Part shown: piece by piece, positions 35,573 to 44,539 of the stretch | Position numbering within the stretch: the stretch's first letter is position 1 | Layout: each line of letters starts with the position of its first letter | NCBI RefSeq assembly: GCF_020150815.1 | Contig: NZ_CP083724.1 | Span: 372,001 to 436,000 of the forward strand | Source: Haloprofundus salilacus | GTDB lineage: Archaea > Halobacteriota > Halobacteria > Halobacteriales > Haloferacaceae | Direction of reading: 5' to 3' | Length of the DNA: 64,000 nucleotides | Position numbers and translations under genes: made by a program | The notes under the pieces: generated by a model | What the model was told of the DNA's origin: nothing | Database searches by the model: none | Seen by the model: the letters and a program-made list of their open reading frames with translations, nothing else

Positions 35573-38074
35573 TCAGTCGTACCGAACGAAGACGAGCGCG
35601 GCCGCGAGTAGCGCGAGTATCGCGACCAGGACGCCGAACCCGGGCGTCGTCGTCTCCGACGTGTCGTCGTCCGACGACCCACTCGTTTCGGAACTCGACG
35701 TCGTCTCGGTGCTCGATTCGACCGTGTACTCCGCGTTAGCGGAGAGCGAGGAGCCACCTTCGTCCGCGTACGCCCCGTCCTCGGCGGGGAAGTCGAACTG
35801 CTCGTTGCCGTTCGTATCTTGGTGAACCATCACGTAGAGCGACGTGTCCCCGGTGACGGACTCGTCGAGGGCCACTTCCACGTTGGAGTGGGTCCCCGAT
35901 TCGAGGTACGAACTGGCACCGATGGTCGGTCCGTTGGGCGATCCGGTGTGGACGGAGACGAATCCGCCGTCGCTCAGTTCGATCTCCTCGACGACGACGG
36001 ACTGGCCGTCACCCGACTGGTCGGAGAGCGAGACGCTCCCGCTCGGGGGTTCGGCGATGACGCCCGTGACCTCGTCGACGACGACCGTGTCGTTGTACTC
36101 ACCAGGGAGGTCAGCCACGATGAGGGCCTGAACGGTTACCTCGGTACCGACGGGGAGACCGGATGTGTTGAACGTGGCGGACGTCGTCCCCCACGGCTCT
36201 GTGGCCGGGCCGTCACAGCAGATGGTTTGACCCATGCCATCCAAGCCGAGTTCGCCGCTCTGTTCGTCGTACCCCTCTGCGTCCGCAACGAGTCTGATGC
36301 CCATCGCGGTGCCGCGAGCTTGCGTCGAGTTAATTGTGATCTCTTGCTCTTCCGACTGCGTCAGCTCCAACTGGTCGCCGGGGTACTGAACTTCAGTCTT
36401 CCCCTCAACGATCTCGAAGCTGGTGGTCTCCTCTCTCGTCCCCTCGTCAGTCTCGATGGTCAACGTGGCTTCGAACTCGTCGCCTACTTCGGGTTTGACC
36501 GGTTCACCATCTTGGTAGAAGACCATCTCGTTCAGTTTGAACGAGAAGAAGAGTCCCGTCTCCTCGGAGCTGTTGTAGATTCGTGGGTCGGAGTCCCCAT
36601 CGTCGGGGACGACGTAGACGCCCGATGAGTTCTGCGACAGGTTGAGCGTCTTGGGTTCACCTTCCGCGTTCACCTGCGTGACGTCAAGCGAGGCCGGCGA
36701 ACTCTGGAATTTCTCTACCGTGTCGCGACCAGGTGAACGCCGAATCGCCTCGAAGATTTCGTCGCTCGTCTCGTAGTGGAGCCACATCTCGTCGAAGTAC
36801 GTCGGATCCACGTCGGCGTTTTTCGCAATCGTGGAGTCGCCGGAGGCGTGACCGTCACCGATCTGGTTCGCAATCCCTGCCGGCGTGTCATGGTCGGGGT
36901 TCGTGTACGCGATCGTCATCGTCTTCGAATCCCTGATCGTCGCATTGGATATCGTGTACTCCGGATCGATGTAATCTTTGACCGTCCCTGAACCCTCGCC
37001 CAGGAGGACGGAGAAATCACCGCCGCGGTCGTCCTCGGCGTACAGATACACGTTGAACGACTCGCCTTCCATCCCGCTGAAGTCGAACTTCCCGGTGATG
37101 TTACCGGTCGGAACCGTTCCCGGGTTCTCGGCGTCGGCGAGTACCCTGTTCCCTTCGACTTCGACTTCGGTCGACATGTTCTCGCCCTCCTCGGGCTCAA
37201 TGACCATCTCGACTGCCGTACCGGCGGCGAGCGTCGTCTCGACGCTGAGCTCTTCACCGAACGAGTTCACCGGCTCGTAGTCGTCTCTCGTTGTCGCCGT
37301 TCCGTCGACCATCTCAAAGGTAACGGTCTGCGTCTGGCCGTGTATCTTGAACTTCGCCTCGTACGTTTCGCCCGGCTCGAAACTCGCCTCCTCGCCGTTC
37401 TCGGTCAGTGTGGCTCGGTTCGGATCGACCCACACATAGAGGCTCGTCTCGGGGTCGCCGTCCGTGAGGTAGTCACTCATGACTACTTCTGTATCAGCGA
37501 AGATCATGACCGGCGGGATGTCCGCTTCGGTCGGCGCTTCGAGCTGTGGCGACTCGTAGCCCTCCTGATTAGCCGCCAAGTCTAGCGTTTTATCCCCATC
37601 GACCTGCGAGATATCGACGTCCCAGTTCTCGTTTTCGATGAAGTTCTCGGTCACGAGTCCGGTTTTCGCAGGGTCGTCGGAGCCCGGCGGGTCGAGTTCT
37701 TCGAGTCCAGTCGTCTCGACGTTGAGGACGAGCATATCCCACTTCCCGTTCGGGTTCCGCGCAGTCGAGTTATCGACTCGAATCTGGGCGTCGCCCTTGG
37801 CGTTCGCGAACATCTGCAATCCTGCGGACTCGTTACCGTCGTACTCGTTCGGTGGAACGGGATACGGACCGTTCGCATCACCGTCGTCTCGGAACCAAGA
37901 GATCGTCATCGCCTTGGCGCTCTCGTTCTGCATAGTTGGACTTTCCTGTGCAACTGTCGAATTCGTCGTTGTCGAGGTCGCTGCCCCCGCGATGGCCGTC
38001 GTGCCAGCGAACACCGATATTACCATCAGTGCTGCGAGGAACAGCGCTCGACCCTTGTAGTTCGAGGCTGTCAT
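35573..38074 (-). CDS. PGF-CTERM surface glycoprotein-like protein
   Basis: 833 residues from the ATG at 38074. The signal (NYKGRALFLAALMVISVFAG) is the S-layer-glycoprotein type. The C-terminus has TTPGFGVLVAILALLAAALVFVRYD, a PGF-CTERM anchor processed by archaeosortase, after a Thr/Ser-rich stretch. The body is acidic, with many N-x-S/T sites and repeated beta domains; the last (about residues 700-800) resembles the BGTF/DUF7282 type. It lies between two pectate lyase genes and may be a substrate-binding or scaffold protein at the cell surface. No catalytic motif seen. Confidence 0.85.
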   Translation of the reverse strand: MTASNYKGRALFLAALMVISVFAGTTAIAGAATSTTTNSTVAQESPTMQNESAKAMTISWFRDDGDANGPYPVPPNEYDGNESAGLQMFANAKGDAQIRVDNSTARNPNGKWDMLVLNVETTGLEELDPPGSDDPAKTGLVTENFIENENWDVDISQVDGDKTLDLAANQEGYESPQLEAPTEADIPPVMIFADTEVVMSDYLTDGDPETSLYVWVDPNRATLTENGEEASFEPGETYEAKFKIHGQTQTVTFEMVDGTATTRDDYEPVNSFGEELSVETTLAAGTAVEMVIEPEEGENMSTEVEVEGNRVLADAENPGTVPTGNITGKFDFSGMEGESFNVYLYAEDDRGGDFSVLLGEGSGTVKDYIDPEYTISNATIRDSKTMTIAYTNPDHDTPAGIANQIGDGHASGDSTIAKNADVDPTYFDEMWLHYETSDEIFEAIRRSPGRDTVEKFQSSPASLDVTQVNAEGEPKTLNLSQNSSGVYVVPDDGDSDPRIYNSSEETGLFFSFKLNEMVFYQDGEPVKPEVGDEFEATLTIETDEGTREETTSFEIVEGKTEVQYPGDQLELTQSEEQEITINSTQARGTAMGIRLVADAEGYDEQSGELGLDGMGQTICCDGPATEPWGTTSATFNTSGLPVGTEVTVQALIVADLPGEYNDTVVVDEVTGVIAEPPSGSVSLSDQSGDGQSVVVEEIELSDGGFVSVHTGSPNGPTIGASSYLESGTHSNVEVALDESVTGDTSLYVMVHQDTNGNEQFDFPAEDGAYADEGGSSLSANAEYTVESSTETTSSSETSGSSDDDTSETTTPGFGVLVAILALLAAALVFVRYD

Positions 38075-38271
38075 ATTGACCAGTGTGTGATTCAATCGAA
38101 ACGATATAATCAATAACGTATATAGTTTCGTGTTCTCACCATTCACGGGCCTCAGGAGAAAATCGCTCGATGAGCAGTTCGCACGTAAACACTAGCGAAA
38201 ATCGAACGCGATGTGGTGCCAGTACCCAAAACTCTATTATTCATTAGTAAAAGTGATATTACGACACTAAA

Positions 38272-40431
38272 ATGAGTCACGACAGGAGAAAGTTCCTGCG
38301 AGTGCTCGGCGTCGGCAGCGTCGGGGCTCTCGCAGGCTGTCCGAGTAAAAATGCGGTAGATGCAGACAGTTCGTCAGGGTCCAACGAGACGGAGGATTCG
38401 TCGAACGACGGCGATTCCGCGGCACCCAAGGTGATCACCGTCAACGGGGCTGGGGCAGATATCTGGAACTCCAGCGACCTGGGCCACTTCTACTACGCGC
38501 AAGTGAGCAGCGACTTCGATGTATCGGTGCAGGTGACGTCGATCGAGAACACCAACCCCCACGCGAAGGCGGGTCTTATGGTTCGCGAGAGTTTAGAACC
38601 GGACTCGCGGAACGTGATGGCCCGGCGTCGTGCGGGTTTCGCACTCTCGCCGCAGTGGCGCCCTGAAGATAGCGCGTCGACGACGAGTACCACTTCGGAG
38701 GACGGCTCGGATCTAAGCAGAGTCGAAGGCGGTACGATGGAGGGGAGTTGGCTCCGTCTGCAGCGGGTTGGCGACACAGTCCGGGCTTACGGGTCGGAGG
38801 ATGGCGAGAACTGGACGCTCATGGTCGAGCTCACGGCGAGCCAGATCGACCTCAGTTCGGAGGTCTACGTCGGCCTCGCAGTCACGAGTCACGATCAAGC
38901 GCAAGCCGCATCCGCAAGATTCCGGAATCTGTCCGGAATCGAGCTCGAGGAGAACGGCGACATCGGCAAGCCCATCGTCCCCGGAAGCGTCGACGTCTCT
39001 CAGTCGGCTGTCCTCACGGCCGTCGAACCGGCGGACACGACGGCCACGTCGGCGACGCTGCGGGCCAACCTGGAGGCGCTCGGCCAGGCTGAGTCGGTTG
39101 ACGTCCGTTTCGACTACCGCGAAGTCACTGCCGACGAGTGGCAGCAGACTGAGGCGAAAACGCTCCCGGAGACGGGCGAGTTTGGAATCGACGTGTCGGG
39201 GCTCACCGGGAGACGGTACTACGAGTTCCGCGCGGTCGCCGACGATGGCGAGAACGAAATCAGTACCGTCAACGACCTGTTCTCCACGCCGAGTGGGTCC
39301 AGCGGCGGGTCGGGCGACGGACCACGGAGCAGTTCCCAGTTCGACCCCGACGACGGGTTTGCGGAGATGGCTCCGTGGCTCGACGACGACACGCCGCTCG
39401 TCATCGTGAGTGAGCCGACTCGAGAGGCGCTGGAGACGGCGACCAACGTCGACGGTCCACGCGTCGTGGTGTTCGAGACGAGCGGCGTGATCGACCTCGA
39501 AGCGCAGGATCTGAACCTTCGAAACAGTCAGTGTTGGATTGCCGGTCAGACAGCGCCATCTCCGGGAATCACACTCATCCGCGGCGGGCTCTGGGTCTAC
39601 GGCAACGACTGCGTCGTCCAACACATACGCGTCCGTCCCGGTGACGCCGGTCAGGAAACCGGCTGGCAGCCCGACGGCATCGAAATCGCCGACGACACCC
39701 GAAACAACGTCGTCGACCACTGTACGGGGACGTGGGGTGTCGACGAGAACATCAACGCTGGCTACGACACGGAGAACAGCACTATCTCAAACTGTTTGGT
39801 CGCCGAACCGCTCAACGACGCCACCCATCCCAAGGGGACGCATGGGTACAACACCATCATTGGTAACCGCGCGAAAAACGTCACGCTCGCCGGAAATGTC
39901 TGGGCTCACGCGACTGACCGTAACCCACGGCTGAAGCAGGGTTCCGAGGCCGTCGTCGTCAACAACTTCATCCACTACTACCACGACGGCATGTGGGCGG
40001 ACCCCGATACGTCTCACAGCATCGTCGGCAACGTCTTCGAGAAACCGCAAACCGACCAGCCGAACATCTTCGGCGAAGGGAGCGTCTACGTCGAGGACAA
40101 CGTTCCCGACCCCGACGCGGACGTCCCAATGGTCGGTGAGGGGATTTCGGAACTCGACTCGCGGCCGTTGTGGCCCGAGGCGTTGTCGGCTATCTCCTCG
40201 GCCGACGTGAAGGAGCACAACCTCACGAACGCCGGTGCCCGACCGGCCGACCGGACGGAACACGACGAGCGAATCGTCGAGAACATTCGCAACGGCGGTG
40301 GTGGTGTTATCGACAGTCAGGACGATGTCGGTGGCTACCCCAGCCTCGCCGAGAACTCCGAACCGCTCGACGAACCGGAGAGTGGTCTGCGCGCGTGGCT
40401 CCGTGAACGGGCATTGGCAGTCGAACAGTAG
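38272..40431 (+). CDS. Exported multidomain pectate-lyase-like lipoprotein (second)
   Basis: 719 residues. Tat lipoprotein signal RRKFLRVLGVGSVGALAGC. Residues ~45-210 form a concanavalin/DUF1349-like beta domain beginning VNGAGADIWNSSD. Residues ~230-330 look like a fibronectin III-type module (TATSATLRANLEAL, RRYYEFRAVADD). Residues ~350-719 are the beta-helix lyase domain with IAGQTAPSPG, VQHIRVRPGDAG, VDHCTGTWGVDEN, HPKGTHGYN and GARPADRTEHDERI. The front modules may bind carbohydrate. A paralogue with the same layout lies at 46236-48347. Confidence 0.88.
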   Translation: MSHDRRKFLRVLGVGSVGALAGCPSKNAVDADSSSGSNETEDSSNDGDSAAPKVITVNGAGADIWNSSDLGHFYYAQVSSDFDVSVQVTSIENTNPHAKAGLMVRESLEPDSRNVMARRRAGFALSPQWRPEDSASTTSTTSEDGSDLSRVEGGTMEGSWLRLQRVGDTVRAYGSEDGENWTLMVELTASQIDLSSEVYVGLAVTSHDQAQAASARFRNLSGIELEENGDIGKPIVPGSVDVSQSAVLTAVEPADTTATSATLRANLEALGQAESVDVRFDYREVTADEWQQTEAKTLPETGEFGIDVSGLTGRRYYEFRAVADDGENEISTVNDLFSTPSGSSGGSGDGPRSSSQFDPDDGFAEMAPWLDDDTPLVIVSEPTREALETATNVDGPRVVVFETSGVIDLEAQDLNLRNSQCWIAGQTAPSPGITLIRGGLWVYGNDCVVQHIRVRPGDAGQETGWQPDGIEIADDTRNNVVDHCTGTWGVDENINAGYDTENSTISNCLVAEPLNDATHPKGTHGYNTIIGNRAKNVTLAGNVWAHATDRNPRLKQGSEAVVVNNFIHYYHDGMWADPDTSHSIVGNVFEKPQTDQPNIFGEGSVYVEDNVPDPDADVPMVGEGISELDSRPLWPEALSAISSADVKEHNLTNAGARPADRTEHDERIVENIRNGGGGVIDSQDDVGGYPSLAENSEPLDEPESGLRAWLRERALAVEQ

Positions 40432-40628
40432 CCCTCTACGGAAACGGCGTCGAATCTCTTTTCTGTGCGTGGTGTGATTTTCCAACGATTCTCGCGAGAC
40501 GACTCAGCTGATTTTGCACCTGTCAGTCACCGTACTCGTGGTAGGGTCCGTCAGAACAGTCCGTCGGTATTGCCCGCCGAAACGGTTGCTCGAAGATGTT
40601 TGTTGAAGTGGTTCGTCGGGCTACTCTC

Positions 40629-40826
40629 TCACTCGAAGGGTTCCCACTCGGTGTAGAGAATCACGAGGCTCGCAATCAGCGTGAGCGTGATAGGAATCAG
40701 CGTGATCTGCGCTGTGACGTACGACCCCGATCCGGGTTCGAGAAAGACGAACGAAAAGCCCAGAAGGAGTAAAAAGAGGATGTCGATTCCAACGATGGTC
40801 CTCGAAGCCGATTGGAGTAGTCCCAT
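40629..40826 (-). CDS. Small two-TM membrane protein
   Basis: 65 residues: TIVGIDILFLLLLGFSFVFL and TLIPITLTLIASLVILY are two membrane spans. No family recognised. Frame composition and a normal ATG at 40826 make it a plausible gene. No functional link to the pectin genes can be shown. Confidence 0.6.
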   Translation of the reverse strand: MGLLQSASRTIVGIDILFLLLLGFSFVFLEPGSGSYVTAQITLIPITLTLIASLVILYTEWEPFE

Positions 40827-40952
40827 GCTCGAACGGTACCGACGCGGCGTATTAAATATTCAGTCGCAACTACGCGGGTGAATGCGGACGAAACAAAAAC
40901 GTACCTCGACGAAAACGAGTGACTGACGGACCAGGACTAGCAGTACACGATC

Positions 40953-42836
40953 TCAGTTATCACCTATGTAGCGCAGCGTGCCGTCGGACATCTTCGGCGC
41001 GATGTAGAGCGCGTCGTCGACACCGTTGCGGATGCCGGCTCTAACGTCCAGTTCCCAGTTGCCGCCGTCGTAGGCCCCCGCGTCGGGTTGGTACATCATC
41101 TCGGCCTCGGGCAGCGTCTGGTTCCACCACCACATCAGCTCCTTGTGGTATTGGGAGTCGCCGGTGACCTGCCACTGGCTGATGTGGTCGCGGACGTTGA
41201 TGGTCTTCGTCCCGCTGGAGCCCTCGGGGTCGCCGACGGGCATCGGAATCTCTGCCTCAGGGTTGAAGTGCGTAATGGACTGGACCCAGTCGGCGACGAG
41301 GTCAATCGACCAGAGGGCGGTTACGCCGTTGGCAGACGACCCATCCGGCATGATGTCGTAATCGCCGTTCATTCGCCGCTCGTCGAACGTCGCGTCGTCG
41401 ACCTGCTCTTGATTGACGCTGATACCGAACTCGTTGAGGTTCCGCTTGAGCACCGAGATGTCTTGGCGGTCCGCGCCGTTCATGATGTTGAGCTCGAAGC
41501 GCTCGCCGTTGGGCGTCATCCAGTTGCCGTTGCTCTCTTGTGAGTAGCCTTCTCGCTCGAGGAGCTCCGTAGCGCGCTCGGTGTCGTTCTGTCCGTAGAG
41601 GGTGAAGTCCTTGACCCACTCGGTGGCCTCGTGGTCGCCGGCCTCCAGCACCTTGCCGGGGACACGACATGGTGCCCACTCGAACATCCGGTTGACGCCC
41701 TGAAGCAGACCCTTGACTTGTTGACGGTCGAAGACGTGTGCGACCGCCTTGCGGACGTTTCGGTTGTTCACCGGCGAGTCGTACCCCTCGGTCTCGTGGC
41801 CGCAGTTGAACGCGAAGAGTTTGTTCTCCGAACGCCCCTCGCGGAAGAGCGTGTGGCCCTCCGGTAGCCGACTCTTGAGGTCGTCTTGGACCGGGAACCC
41901 TTTGTGGGCGGCGTCGACCTGCCCCGTCGCGTACGGCTGCGTGGGGAGGTTCTGCGAAAAGAGGTGCAGCGAGAACCTGTCGAAATTGATGTTGTCTGCG
42001 TTCGGGTGGTCCTCGTACTTCTCCATGATGACGACGTCGTCGCCGACCTCCGCAATCTGGAACGGGCCGTGTCCGATAGGTTCGTCGGTGAGCTTCGGAT
42101 ACTTCGCCGACGTGAGTTCCTCGACGACGGCCGTCTTCTCCTCGCCGGATTTGTTTTTGAGGCCGTCGAGCCACTCGCTCCATTTCGGGTCGTCGTGTTT
42201 GGTGAAGATGCCCCGGCCGAGGTTGCCGTGGTACATCGCGATGGTGTTCTGGACGGCGAACACCTCGGCGAGGGGGTCGTGCAGCGTGACTCGGATGTGC
42301 TGGTCGTCGACCGCTTCGACCGACTTCATCACGGCATGGGGTCGGTCCGAATCCGGGTTAGCCGCACGGGCCAGTTCGATTTCCATCTGTTGTTGCATCA
42401 CCCAGTCCTGCGCGACGAATTGGTCGCCGTTGTGCCAGGTCCACTGGTCGCTAAGCGTGGCCTCCAGGACGTTGTCTTCCGCCATTTGCCACTCTTCGGC
42501 GATGAGCGGGTACGACTCGTTCTTCGTCGGACTGTACACCGCGAGGCGGTCGAAGATGGCCGCGCCCGGATGCCAACAGCCAGTTTGGGATGGATTCCAC
42601 GGGTTGAAGTGGCGCTGGTCAGGTGTGGCTCCGCTGGTCAACGGATCGAACACTCGGAACTGGGTCCCCGATTGTTGGCCGTTACCGCCGGTGCCGGTAC
42701 CGTTACCACCACCCGGCTCGGGAGGGTTGTCGTCGCCGGCACAGCCAGCGAGCATCGCGGCACCGCCGACGGCGCCCATCTTGAGGAAACTCCGTCTTGT
42801 ACTCAGGTCTCTCCGCCAGTTGGTAGAATCTGGCAT
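40953..42836 (-). CDS. Solute-binding lipoprotein of Dpp/Opp family (SBP_bac_5)
   Basis: 627 residues. Tat lipoprotein signal TRRSFLKMGAVGGAAMLAGC, Gly/Asn linker, then the extracellular SBP family 5 fold (FNPWNPSQTGCW, LSDQWTWHNGDQFVAQDW, YDSPVNNRNVRKAVAHVFDR). It should capture the solute for the DppBC/DppDF transporter, from which it is separated by three inserted genes. The start at 42836 is supported by AT-rich TATA sequence just upstream on the minus strand. Ligand by context: oligogalacturonide or another glycan fragment. Confidence 0.92.
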   Translation of the reverse strand: MPDSTNWRRDLSTRRSFLKMGAVGGAAMLAGCAGDDNPPEPGGGNGTGTGGNGQQSGTQFRVFDPLTSGATPDQRHFNPWNPSQTGCWHPGAAIFDRLAVYSPTKNESYPLIAEEWQMAEDNVLEATLSDQWTWHNGDQFVAQDWVMQQQMEIELARAANPDSDRPHAVMKSVEAVDDQHIRVTLHDPLAEVFAVQNTIAMYHGNLGRGIFTKHDDPKWSEWLDGLKNKSGEEKTAVVEELTSAKYPKLTDEPIGHGPFQIAEVGDDVVIMEKYEDHPNADNINFDRFSLHLFSQNLPTQPYATGQVDAAHKGFPVQDDLKSRLPEGHTLFREGRSENKLFAFNCGHETEGYDSPVNNRNVRKAVAHVFDRQQVKGLLQGVNRMFEWAPCRVPGKVLEAGDHEATEWVKDFTLYGQNDTERATELLEREGYSQESNGNWMTPNGERFELNIMNGADRQDISVLKRNLNEFGISVNQEQVDDATFDERRMNGDYDIMPDGSSANGVTALWSIDLVADWVQSITHFNPEAEIPMPVGDPEGSSGTKTINVRDHISQWQVTGDSQYHKELMWWWNQTLPEAEMMYQPDAGAYDGGNWELDVRAGIRNGVDDALYIAPKMSDGTLRYIGDN

Positions 42837-42935
42837 GACAATACCATACAAACTATAGTATATATATTTATTTATCGCCGTACCAACGAGTCGGCAGTCT
42901 CAGTCGGTCTGTCGGAATGCCGAGCGACCGCGGTC

Positions 42936-43985
42936 TCAGCGCGAGACGTTGGCGAGGAACGGGTAGTGTTCAACGAGTTCGAGTCGCTCGTTACGCCGAC
43001 CCGATTCGTACGCGGCCATCGTGACGACAGTCGCCCAAAACGCATCGCGCGCTGTCGACGGCGGTTCCGTCTCGTTCACGATGGACTCGACGAACGCACC
43101 GGCTTTGCTCCCTCTGCCTTTCGGGTAGGGGACGTGTTCGGTCCCGTCGGTGTCAATAGTGTAGGACGTCCGCTCGTCCCACTCACGACCCTCGAAGTAG
43201 ACTGCGCCCTCGTCGTCCCAGATATGAATGTGCTCCCGTGTACGCGGAACAACGCCCGTGTCGGCGATGTTGGCGACCGCTCCGTTTTCGAACTCGACGA
43301 TAATCGACGACTGCTTGTCGAACAGTTGGTCTTCGTCGTGAAACTCCACTGTTGCAGTTACGTGCGTAGGGGTTAGTCCCGTCGTCCAGAGGATGGCGTC
43401 GATGATGTGCGTCCCGACGTTCAACAGATGGCCGCCTCCGCTTAGTTCCGGGTCCATCCGCCAGTCAGTCATTTCCTCGTAGTACTCGCGCCAATCGTGC
43501 GTGATCTCTCCGGTGATGAACGTGGGGTCGAGATTGCCGAGCGCCCAGCGTTCTCGCCCAGCGATGAACGCTGGATTGAGGTGGCGCTGATAGCCCAGCA
43601 TCACGACCTTCTCGCTAGCTTCGGCGCGCTCTAGCAACGCGTGGGCGTCCTCGACGGTCGTCGCCAGCGGTTTCTCACAGAGGACGTGTAGGTCGCGATT
43701 GAGCGCCGCGGTCGCTTGGTCGTAGTGCAACCCGTTCGGCGTCGCGATAGCAACCGCGTCGAGTGACTGTTCGTCCAACATCGTCTCGTATTCACGGTAC
43801 TGTGACGATTGCGGGATGTCGAACTCACGACCGGCCGCGGTCAGTCCCGCCTCGTCTACGTCTGCAATGGCGACGAGGTCCGTCTCGAAGAGCGAGTCGA
43901 ACTCCCGCCCGAGACGGATACCTAAGCTACCGAGGCCGACGAGGCCGACACGGAGTCGACCGTCAGATTCCGGTTCTCTAAACAT
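42936..43985 (-). CDS. Gfo/Idh/MocA oxidoreductase (third copy)
   Basis: 349 residues: Rossmann loop GLVGLGSLGIRLG (GxGxxG present, unlike the two at 14-17 kb), VLCEKPLATT with the EKP motif, and GGGHLLNVGTHIIDAI as the C-terminal catalytic His region. It probably oxidises a sugar using NAD(P). The start at 43985 (MFREPESDG) is chosen over an in-frame ATG at 44018. Upstream lies a 550-bp gene-free block with three class 2 operator-like repeats. Confidence 0.9.
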   Translation of the reverse strand: MFREPESDGRLRVGLVGLGSLGIRLGREFDSLFETDLVAIADVDEAGLTAAGREFDIPQSSQYREYETMLDEQSLDAVAIATPNGLHYDQATAALNRDLHVLCEKPLATTVEDAHALLERAEASEKVVMLGYQRHLNPAFIAGRERWALGNLDPTFITGEITHDWREYYEEMTDWRMDPELSGGGHLLNVGTHIIDAILWTTGLTPTHVTATVEFHDEDQLFDKQSSIIVEFENGAVANIADTGVVPRTREHIHIWDDEGAVYFEGREWDERTSYTIDTDGTEHVPYPKGRGSKAGAFVESIVNETEPPSTARDAFWATVVTMAAYESGRRNERLELVEHYPFLANVSR

Positions 43986-44090
43986 TGTGAGTGGTTCTTC
44001 GTTCTGCGAAAAGAGCATAATTGTTTTTGTTTATTTTCTGTCGAATCCCGAAGTGCTGACCGTTCGATATCAGTTTGTTGTGGCAAATCT

Positions 44091-44107
44091 GTTCCCGAGA
44101 GGGGAAC
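44091..44107. promoter_or_regulatory. Putative IclR-type operator, class 2, copy 4
   Basis: GTTCCC-GAGAG-GGGAAC, perfect arms, preceded by AAATCT as at the second IclR gene (opposite strand there). It lies 106 bp upstream of the Gfo/Idh start at 43985. Confidence 0.65.
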
Positions 44108-44133
44108 TCACCCGTGGTACGAAGTAGCTTAAG

Positions 44134-44155
44134 ATTACAGCATTAGTGCTGTAAT
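44134..44155. repeat. ATTACA-N10-TGTAAT palindrome, copy 2
   Basis: Best copy: perfect 9-bp arms around a TTAG loop. It matches the copy at 18209 at 17 of 22 positions. Confidence 0.6.
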
Positions 44156-44264
44156 GCAAGGCGTTCTTCAAGTCGACCGTCGGTACGAGATTACGGGTGA
44201 GCAATCGCGCTACCCGACGTATACTACGGCCAGAAACAGTTTCAGAAACCATTTCCAGACGGCG

Positions 44265-44281
44265 TTCTCGAAGGGGGAACC
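44265..44281. promoter_or_regulatory. Putative IclR-type operator, class 2, copy 5
   Basis: GTTCTC-GAAGG-GGGAAC, one arm mismatch. Confidence 0.5.
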
Positions 44282-44416
44282 CACTGCACTTTCTTCGCAG
44301 ATTCTATTCCCCACTATGTGCGGATTTCGGGCCCCTCGGTGGCGCGTCTCGAAGGAAACGTGGATACGATCACACGTTACGACCGAACACATCAGGAGAG
44401 TAGTTTTGGAAGAGGC

Positions 44417-44433
44417 GTTTGCCGTAGGGGAAC
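44417..44433. promoter_or_regulatory. Degenerate class 2 repeat, copy 6
   Basis: GTTTGC-CGTAG-GGGAAC. The right arm is perfect, the left arm has two differences. It lies exactly 152 bp from copy 5. Confidence 0.35.
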
Positions 44434-44539
44434 GAAAGGCCACGTCCGAAAAATCGTTTCGAAAGTTGAAAACTAAAGACAGAGTGAGAAACGAAGCGCG
44501 CGCCGAAACGAGCACCGAACGATAGTAGCGGCGTCTCGT

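Larger units (their letters stand above)
43986..44539. other. Gene-free regulatory block upstream of third Gfo/Idh gene
   Basis: About 550 bp without a supported gene. It holds three class 2 repeats (44091, 44265, 44417), one ATTACA palindrome (44134-44155) that extends to a perfect 9-bp stem with TTAG loop, and a short GAAAC-A-GTTTC palindrome at about 44233. Confidence 0.6.

Noticed and set aside
41886-43376. 496-codon plus-strand open frame across the binding-protein and Gfo/Idh genes
   Set aside because: It spans two well-supported minus-strand genes and their gap; no recognisable protein.
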